A stretch of 64,000 nt of DNA from Shinella fusca. GTDB lineage: Bacteria; Pseudomonadota; Alphaproteobacteria; Rhizobiales; Rhizobiaceae. The translations under genes and the position numbers were made by a program. Positions 58,786-64,000 of this stretch are shown in pieces. The DNA lies in NCBI RefSeq assembly GCF_014203155.1, contig NZ_JACHIK010000007.1, positions 174,772-238,771 on the forward strand, given 5' to 3'. The first letter of the stretch is position 1, and every line of letters begins with the position of its first letter. Below the pieces are notes generated by a model. The model did no database searches. It was given only the letters and a program-made list of their open reading frames with translations, and had not been told where the DNA came from.

Positions 58786-59589
58786 TCAGGCGCCCTCGTC
58801 GGGAATGTTCAGCACATGGCCGCAGGCCTTGCAATGCACCGCGTCCGCCTCGTGGCGCGACAGGCCGCATTGCGGGCAGGGGAAGGTCACCTTGTAGGGC
58901 CGCACGATCGCCTGTGCGAGCCGCACGAAGAGCGAGATGCCGATGATCATGGTGACGATGGAGGTGAGCTTGCCCAGCGTTCCGGGCAGGATGACGTCGC
59001 CGAAGCCGGTGGTCGTGACGGTGGCGACGGAGAAATAGAGCGCGTCGACGAAGCCGGCAAAGCCGTCCGCGCCGTAGAAGAAGTTGCTGTAGACGAAGCC
59101 GGTGACGAGGAAGAGGAAGACGAGGAAATTCGCGCAGGCCTCGATGATGTCTTCCTTGTCGCCGTTGCCGGTGCGGTAGAGCATCAGGGTAACGAGCTTG
59201 CTCTGGCTGATCGCCCAGATGCGCAGCACCCGGAGGAACGCGAAATTGTGCAGGTGGCTCGGCACGAGCAGCGTGGCGAGGATGACGAGGTCCACCCAGG
59301 TCATCGGCCGCATCAGCCAGTAGCGCAGGTTCGGCGCGATCAGTGCCCGCGCGGCAAGCTCGAAGGCGATGACGGCAGCGATGGCGAGATCGACCGCCAC
59401 ATAGGCCGAGCCCGCGCGCAGGTAAGGCCCCGTGATGAAGAAGGCGAGGATCGCAACATCGACCAGCAGCAGCGCCACCTGGAAGCGGATCGCCTGCCGG
59501 TCGCGGCCGAAATAGAGCCCGCGCAATTGCCGGCGCAGCCGTTCGAGGGTGGTTTGCGGTTCGGTGTCGCTCGGCTGCGTGTCGGTCAT
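58786..59589 (-). CDS. Voltage-gated-type K+ channel with C-terminal zinc ribbon
   Basis: A 267-residue membrane protein with about six helices and a pore loop. The selectivity filter is TTTGFGD at Thr192-Asp198, the S4-like helix FAFLRVLRIWAISQSK has arginines, and a C-terminal zinc ribbon has four cysteines: Cys238, Cys241, Cys253 and Cys256. Kv-like prokaryotic channels are common, but a terminal zinc ribbon is unusual and may sense metal or bind a partner. It is followed 61 bases upstream by coaBC on the same strand. Confidence 0.82.
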   Translation of the reverse strand: MTDTQPSDTEPQTTLERLRRQLRGLYFGRDRQAIRFQVALLLVDVAILAFFITGPYLRAGSAYVAVDLAIAAVIAFELAARALIAPNLRYWLMRPMTWVDLVILATLLVPSHLHNFAFLRVLRIWAISQSKLVTLMLYRTGNGDKEDIIEACANFLVFLFLVTGFVYSNFFYGADGFAGFVDALYFSVATVTTTGFGDVILPGTLGKLTSIVTMIIGISLFVRLAQAIVRPYKVTFPCPQCGLSRHEADAVHCKACGHVLNIPDEGA

Positions 59590-59626
59590 GACGGGGAGAC
59601 TAGCGCCGGGAAGGCGCCGGTCAAGC

Positions 59627-61201
59627 TCAGGTGAGCTTCCAGGCGATGTAGACCAGCACCGCCGCGATGACCCAGAGCGCAAGGCGGCCCGAACGGCTGT
59701 GGCGCGCCTCGGAACGGCCGATCGCTTCCGCCGTCTCGGCGTCGAAGCGAAGGCCCTTCTCGGCCATGGCGGTGAGGTCCTGCGAGAACTTTTCCGCCTT
59801 GGCGGCGATCTCCGGGGCGGCCTCCGCCAGCCTGAGGGCGGCATGCGCGCCGTCGCGAAGGTCTGCAAGAAGGCGCTTGGGGCCGAGATTGTCGCGGATC
59901 CAGTCGCCGACCACGCCCTCGGAAGCCTTCCACATGTTGAAGCGCGGGTTCAGCGTGCGGGCGACGCCCTCCACCACCACCATGGTCTTCTGCAGCATGA
60001 CGAGCTCGGTGCGCGTCTCCATGTCGAAGAGCTCCGTCACCTCGAAGAGCAGGGTGAGCAGCTTGGCCATGGAGATCGTCTCGGCCGGCTGGCCGTGGAT
60101 CGGCTCGCCGATGGCGCGGATCGCCTGGGCGAAGCTCGCCGTGTCATGGTGCGAAGGCACGTAGCCGGCCTCGAAATGCACGTCCGCCACGCGCTGGTAG
60201 TCGCGGGTGATGAAGCCGTAGAGGATCTCGGCAAGGAAGCGGCGCTCCTTCTTGCCGAGCCTTCCGACGATGCCCATGTCGACCGCGACGATGACGCCCG
60301 CGGGATCGACGAAGAGGTTGCCCTGGTGCATGTCGGCATGGAAGAAGCCGTCGCGCAGCGTGTGGCGCAGGAACGACTGGATCAGCGTGTCGGCGAGGCG
60401 GTCGAGGTCGTGGCCGGCGGCGCGAAGGCCGTCCACGTCCGACATCTTGATGCCGTCGATCCATTCCATGGTGACGACGTCTCGGCCCGTGCGCTCCCAG
60501 TCGACCGTCGGCACGCGGAAGCCGGGGTCGTCCTTCGTGTTCTCGCCGAGTTCGGAAAGGGCGGCGGCCTCCAGCCGCAGGTCCATCTCCACCTTCGTCG
60601 TCTGCTCCAGCGTGCGCGTCACCTCCACCGGCTTCAGCCGGCGGGTGTTGGGCAGGATCTTCTCCTGCAGGCGCGCGGCCGCATACATGGCCTCGAGGTC
60701 GTGGCCGAAGCGCTGGCGCACGCCGGGGCGGATGACCTTGACGGCGACGCGCTGTTCGCCATCGGCCTTGCGCACGGTGGCCGGATGGACCTGCGCGATG
60801 GAGGCGGCGGCGATCGGGTCGTCGAATGTGGCGTAGAGGTCCGCGAGCGGACGGCCGAGCGAGCCTTCCACCGTCGCCACCGCGGCCTCCTTCGGGAAGG
60901 TCGCCATGCGGTCCTGCAAGGCCGAAAGCTCGACGGCGATCTCCGCGCCGACGACGTCGGGTCGGGTCGCCAGGAACTGGCCCATCTTCACATAGGAGGG
61001 GCCGAGGCGCTCGATGGCGCGGGCAAGGTTGTCGCCGCGCCCGACCCGGGCGGCCTTGCGGCGCTCGAAGAGGCCGGCAATGGCCTTGCCCGTGCGAGCG
61101 AGCGGCGGCATGCCGTCAGCCGGCAGCGCCGAGACGACGCCCTCGCGCATGAGGACCCAGCCCACGCGGGCGAGGCGAAAATAGGCGCCGATGACGCTCA
61201 T
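59627..61201 (-). CDS. ubiB: 2-polyprenylphenol 6-hydroxylase accessory kinase-like protein
   Basis: A 524-residue atypical kinase-like protein. The family KxGQ motif is SYVKMGQFLATRPDVVG, with the A-rich loop and VKVIRPG and FFHADMHQGNLFVDPAG kinase-like motifs, and a C-terminal membrane segment LALWVIAAVLVYIAWKL. UbiB is needed for ubiquinone synthesis and lipid handling; its exact reaction is unresolved. Its ATG immediately follows the ubiE stop (TGAATG), so the two are co-translated. Confidence 0.96.
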   Translation of the reverse strand: MSVIGAYFRLARVGWVLMREGVVSALPADGMPPLARTGKAIAGLFERRKAARVGRGDNLARAIERLGPSYVKMGQFLATRPDVVGAEIAVELSALQDRMATFPKEAAVATVEGSLGRPLADLYATFDDPIAAASIAQVHPATVRKADGEQRVAVKVIRPGVRQRFGHDLEAMYAAARLQEKILPNTRRLKPVEVTRTLEQTTKVEMDLRLEAAALSELGENTKDDPGFRVPTVDWERTGRDVVTMEWIDGIKMSDVDGLRAAGHDLDRLADTLIQSFLRHTLRDGFFHADMHQGNLFVDPAGVIVAVDMGIVGRLGKKERRFLAEILYGFITRDYQRVADVHFEAGYVPSHHDTASFAQAIRAIGEPIHGQPAETISMAKLLTLLFEVTELFDMETRTELVMLQKTMVVVEGVARTLNPRFNMWKASEGVVGDWIRDNLGPKRLLADLRDGAHAALRLAEAAPEIAAKAEKFSQDLTAMAEKGLRFDAETAEAIGRSEARHSRSGRLALWVIAAVLVYIAWKLT

Positions 61202-61978
61202 TCAGAGCTTCCAGCCGGAATGCAGCGCTGCGATGCCGCCGGTGTAGTTGGTGTAGGTGACGCGCGAGAAGCCGGCCTTGCGGATCATCGCGGCGAAGTC
61301 CTCCTGGCCCGGGAACTTGCGGATCGATTCCACGAGATACTGGTAAGGCTCGGCATCGCCCGTGATCATCTTGCCGAACTGCGGGATCGCCTTGAACGAC
61401 CAGGCGTCGTAGAACCTGTCGAGCAGCGGCATCTCCACCTCGGAGAATTCCAGCACGAGGAGGCGCCCGCCGCGCTTCAGGACCCGGTAGGCTTCCGACA
61501 GCGCCACATCGATGCGCGGCACGTTGCGGATGCCGAAGGCGATCGTGTAGGCGTCGAAGCTGTTCGCTTCGAAGGGCAGTTCCTCGGCATTGGCCTCGAC
61601 GAAGTCGAGATTGGCGGAAAGGCCCTTCCTGGCAGCCCGGTCGGCGCCGACGGAGAGCATCGAGCCGTTGATGTCGAGGACGGTGGCGTGCGCCAGCCGG
61701 CCGGAGGCCTCGACGATGCGGAAGGCGATGTCACCCGTGCCGCCGGCAACGTCCAGCACCTTGTAGGACGGGTCCTTGCGCGGGTTGAGGCTGGCGATCA
61801 TCGCGTCCTTCCAGGCCCGGTGCAGGCCGGCGGACATGACGTCGTTCATGATGTCGTAGCGCTTGGCGACCTTGTGGAACACGTCGTTGACGAGCGCCTG
61901 CTTCTCGCCCTGCCGCACCTCGCGGAAGCCGTAGGAGGTCTCCATCCCGCCGTCTGCGGATGTGCGCTGTTCCGTCAT
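61202..61978 (-). CDS. ubiE: Demethylmenaquinone/2-methoxy-6-polyprenylphenol methyltransferase
   Basis: A 258-residue SAM-dependent methyltransferase. It has [17 protein letters not shown], motif [16 protein letters not shown], and [20 protein letters not shown]. It methylates the ring in ubiquinone (and menaquinone) synthesis. The start 61978 fits the family N-terminus; GGAGAC lies upstream. It leads the ubiE-ubiB operon and is divergent from mutM. Confidence 0.97.
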   Translation of the reverse strand: MTEQRTSADGGMETSYGFREVRQGEKQALVNDVFHKVAKRYDIMNDVMSAGLHRAWKDAMIASLNPRKDPSYKVLDVAGGTGDIAFRIVEASGRLAHATVLDINGSMLSVGADRAARKGLSANLDFVEANAEELPFEANSFDAYTIAFGIRNVPRIDVALSEAYRVLKRGGRLLVLEFSEVEMPLLDRFYDAWSFKAIPQFGKMITGDAEPYQYLVESIRKFPGQEDFAAMIRKAGFSRVTYTNYTGGIAALHSGWKL

Positions 61979-62154
61979 CGTCGTCTCCGTGGGCCTGTCT
62001 GTCGCAGCCGGATTGCCGCAAAGACCATAGCGAATTGCCGTCTGGCGCGCTATCTGAACGCTTCGCCGCGTATATAGGACATAGATTGCCGAGAGGGAAA
62101 TGCCCGGGCGCGGCAAATGCGCCCAAAGGTTAAATCCCCTTCAAGGAGAACGAC

Positions 62155-63045
62155 ATGCCGGAATTGCCGGAAGTGGAGACGGTGAGGCGCGGCCTCGCGC
62201 CCGTCATGGAGGGTTCGCTGATCCGCCGGGCGGAGCTGCGCCGCCCGGACCTGCGCTTTCCCTTTCCGTCCGGTTTTGCCGGGGCGCTGGAGGGCAGGCG
62301 GGTCCTTTCCCTCGGCCGGCGCGCGAAATACCTCCTGATCGATCTCGACGGCGGCGATGTGGTGATCGCCCATCTCGGCATGTCCGGCTCCTTCCGGGTG
62401 GAGGGCGCGGATGCCGGCGAGACGCCCGGCGACTTCCACCGGCCGCGCGGCAAGGACGCGCGCCACGACCACGTCGTCTTCCACCTGGAGACCGCGGATG
62501 GCGAGCGCCGCGTCGTCTACAACGACCCACGTCGTTTCGGCTTCATGGATATCGCCCGCCGCGAGGATATCGCCGGCCATGCCTTCTTCCGCGATCTCGG
62601 CGCCGAGCCGACCGGCAACGCGCTCGATGCCGACTACGTCGCGGCGAAGTTCCGCGGCCGCCAGACGCCGCTGAAGGCGGCGCTCCTCGACCAGAAGAAC
62701 ATTGCTGGCCTCGGCAATATCTATGTCTGCGAGGCGCTGTGGCGTGCCCATCTTTCGCCCGAGCGTCTGGCCGGCACGCTGGTGACGGCGGCGGGCAGGC
62801 CGAAGAAGGAGCTCGTGACGCTCACCGGGGCGATCCGCGAGGTGATCGCGGATGCCATCGCCGCCGGCGGCTCGACGCTGCGCGACCATATCCGCGCAGA
62901 CGGCTCGCTCGGCTATTTCCAGCATTCCTTCTCCGTCTACGACCGCGAGAAGGAGGCTTGCCGCACGCCCGGCTGCACGGGCACGATCGGCCGCATCGTG
63001 CAGGGCGGCCGCTCGACCTTCTATTGCGCCGCCTGCCAGAAGTAA
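62155..63045 (+). CDS. mutM: Formamidopyrimidine-DNA glycosylase
   Basis: A 296-residue bifunctional DNA glycosylase/AP lyase that removes 8-oxoguanine. Pro2 and Glu3 of MPELPEVE are the catalytic residues, Lys of GRRAKYLL is conserved, and the C-terminal zinc finger is [25 protein letters not shown] precedes the ATG. The enoyl-CoA hydratase gene follows by 21 bases. Confidence 0.97.
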   Translation: MPELPEVETVRRGLAPVMEGSLIRRAELRRPDLRFPFPSGFAGALEGRRVLSLGRRAKYLLIDLDGGDVVIAHLGMSGSFRVEGADAGETPGDFHRPRGKDARHDHVVFHLETADGERRVVYNDPRRFGFMDIARREDIAGHAFFRDLGAEPTGNALDADYVAAKFRGRQTPLKAALLDQKNIAGLGNIYVCEALWRAHLSPERLAGTLVTAAGRPKKELVTLTGAIREVIADAIAAGGSTLRDHIRADGSLGYFQHSFSVYDREKEACRTPGCTGTIGRIVQGGRSTFYCAACQK

Positions 63046-63066
63046 GAGAACAGAGGAGAGAGAAGA

Positions 63067-63840
63067 ATGGCCTATGAAACCCTGCTGGTGGAGACGCGCG
63101 GGCGCGTCGGCCTTGTCGCGCTCAACCGGCCGCAGGCGCTGAACGCCCTGAACCGCCGGTTGCTCGACGAGTTGAAGGCTGTGCTTGCCGGCTTCGCGGC
63201 CGATGCCGGCATCGGCGCGGTCGTCGTCACGGGCTCTGAAAAGGCCTTCGCGGCCGGCGCGGACATCAAGGAGATGCAGCCCTACGGCTTCGCCGAGGCT
63301 GTTGTCGAGGACCTTGCCGCCGGCTGGGACGAGGTCGCGGCCTTCCGCAAACCGATGATCGCGGCCGTCAGCGGCTTTGCGCTCGGCGGGGGCTGCGAGC
63401 TTGCCATGATGTGCGACTTCATCATCGCTTCCGAGACGGCGAAGTTCGGCCAGCCGGAAATCACGCTCGGCATCCTGCCCGGCATGGGCGGCACGCAGCG
63501 CCTGACCCGCGCCGTCGGCAAGGCCAAGGCCATGGACCTCGTGCTCACCGGCCGCATGATGGATGCGGCCGAGGCCGAGCGCTCGGGCCTCGTCGCCCGG
63601 GTCGTCGCGCCGGAGAAACTGATGGAGGAGGCGCTGGCGGCAGCGGAGAAGATCGCCGGCTACTCGCTGCCCGCCACCATGATGGCGAAGGAAGCGGTCG
63701 CCCGCGCCCACGAGACGGTGCTGTCGGAAGGCATGCGCGCCGAGCGCCGGCTGTTCCATGCGCTCTTTGCGACCGAGGACCAGAAGGAGGGCATGGCGGC
63801 CTTCATCGAGAAGCGCAAGCCGGCTTTCCGTAACCGTTGA
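63067..63840 (+). CDS. Enoyl-CoA hydratase (crotonase family)
   Basis: A 257-residue crotonase with both catalytic glutamates: Glu111 ([12 protein letters not shown]) and Glu131 ([16 protein letters not shown]), plus the oxyanion region [11 protein letters not shown]. It hydrates trans-2-enoyl-CoA in fatty-acid or amino-acid breakdown. In sinorhizobia the equivalent gene by mutM is called fadB1 and is followed by rpsT and dnaA. Here an IS end appears instead. GAGGAGAGAAG precedes the ATG; it probably shares a transcript with mutM. Confidence 0.93.
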   Translation: MAYETLLVETRGRVGLVALNRPQALNALNRRLLDELKAVLAGFAADAGIGAVVVTGSEKAFAAGADIKEMQPYGFAEAVVEDLAAGWDEVAAFRKPMIAAVSGFALGGGCELAMMCDFIIASETAKFGQPEITLGILPGMGGTQRLTRAVGKAKAMDLVLTGRMMDAAEAERSGLVARVVAPEKLMEEALAAAEKIAGYSLPATMMAKEAVARAHETVLSEGMRAERRLFHALFATEDQKEGMAAFIEKRKPAFRNR

Positions 63841-63847
63841 GGCAGGC

Positions 63848-63892
63848 GCATGTTGCGCAAAAGTGTGAAGCGGTCTTGCGATAACAACATGC
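63848..63892. repeat. Small palindromic repeat downstream of the enoyl-CoA hydratase gene
   Basis: GCATGTTG (63848-63855) and CAACATGC (63885-63892) are perfect 8-bp ends; inside them GCGCAA and TTGCGA pair with small bulges. I recall similar elements repeated in Rhizobiaceae intergenic regions, but no second copy is in this window. It may also act as the terminator of the mutM-hydratase operon. Confidence 0.5.
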
Positions 63893-63923
63893 GAAAACGA
63901 AGATGCTAGAGTATCCGTGTTGG

Positions 63924-64000
63924 TCAAGGTAGGGATGGGACCCATTTTCTGCCTTTGCTGAGCAGTGCATTGGCGAGGACGATGAGTTTTCGCATGATTG
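63924..64000 (-). mobile_element. C-terminal end of an IS110-family transposase (cut by window edge)
   Basis: The minus strand ends an open frame with IMRKLIVLANALLSKGRK then WVPSLP and a TGA at 63926-63924. This IMRKL(I/L)xxxNAL.x(D/K)G(R/K)xW tail is the typical end of IS110-group transposases (DEDD recombinases without terminal inverted repeats). The body lies right of the window, so completeness is unknown. The element edge must lie between about 63893 and 63923. Confidence 0.75.

Noticed and set aside
63841..64000. Chromosomal origin (oriC) in the window
   Set aside because: The gene order points toward dnaA, but no cluster of DnaA boxes or AT-rich unwinding region is in the window. The window ends in an IS element.

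Overview
The window is 64 kb of GC-rich alphaproteobacterial chromosome, most likely from the Rhizobiaceae (Shinella / Ensifer / Mycoplana neighbourhood). The evidence is: (i) family-typical genes, including PmtA phosphatidylethanolamine N-methyltransferase, the membrane-bound ferritin MbfA with an Irr-type operator, an NDUFA9-like protein beside uppP, and an acetylpolyamine amidohydrolase whose catalytic residues fall at the same numbers I recall for the Mycoplana ramosa enzyme; (ii) RIME-like palindromic repeats; and (iii) the run ubiB-ubiE / mutM / enoyl-CoA hydratase, which in rhizobia usually lies just before rpsT and dnaA. Almost everything is core chromosome. The only mobile DNA seen is the last codons of an IS110-type transposase at the right edge and a few small palindromic repeats.

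Layout. 1-6.7 kb: start of infC (ATT start codon), an alpha/beta hydrolase, an exported transglutaminase-like cysteine peptidase behind a full CtrA-type site, two aldo/keto reductases, a LysR regulator, a GNAT and a Gfo/Idh oxidoreductase. 6.8-14.8 kb: a palindromic repeat, lepA, an MFS transporter divergent from an XRE-cupin regulator with a GNAT, ybaK, an M29 aminopeptidase and xseA. 14.8-18.8 kb: a polyprenyl-phosphate-sugar module (GT-C transferase divergent from GT2, methyltransferase and a half-size EamA/ArnE-like flippase). 18.9-24.8 kb: acetylpolyamine amidohydrolase, EamA exporter, OmpA-type lipoprotein, YiiX-type peptidase, mbfA, and a SnoaL-extended ECF sigma factor with an ABM-domain partner. 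25-28.2 kb: guaA, a nucleosidase, a thioesterase and TspO.

28.3-33.6 kb holds a tightly coupled four-gene periplasmic metal/redox operon: imelysin, di-heme DUF1111 cytochrome, second imelysin, DUF1513. A RIME-like palindrome sits in frame inside the signal-peptide region of the second imelysin. 33.7-45.6 kb: RsmB-type methyltransferase, RlpA-like protein, SDR, queG, GST, uppP, a 49-residue exported peptide, an NDUFA9-like protein, DUF1330, pyrF, pmtA, dnaN, rsmI and the YraN gene. 45.7-53.8 kb: cupin, gshB, comM, cysK, a LysE exporter, a GNAT, dut and prfC. 53.8-55 kb: a second RIME-like element, then a TPP riboswitch with a visible Shine-Dalgarno-sequestering hairpin ahead of thiD. 55-64 kb: LysE/AraC pair, class II glutamine amidotransferase, coaBC, a K+-channel-like protein with a C-terminal zinc ribbon, ubiB, ubiE, mutM, enoyl-CoA hydratase, a palindromic repeat and the IS110 end.

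The most interesting points are the repeat inside the imelysin signal sequence, the imelysin/di-heme operon as a whole, the polyprenyl-sugar module, and the regulatory sites readable by eye (CtrA box, Irr box, TPP riboswitch). No tRNA, rRNA, CRISPR array, prophage or plasmid functions were seen. Start codons were chosen from ribosome binding sites, family lengths and overlap with neighbours.
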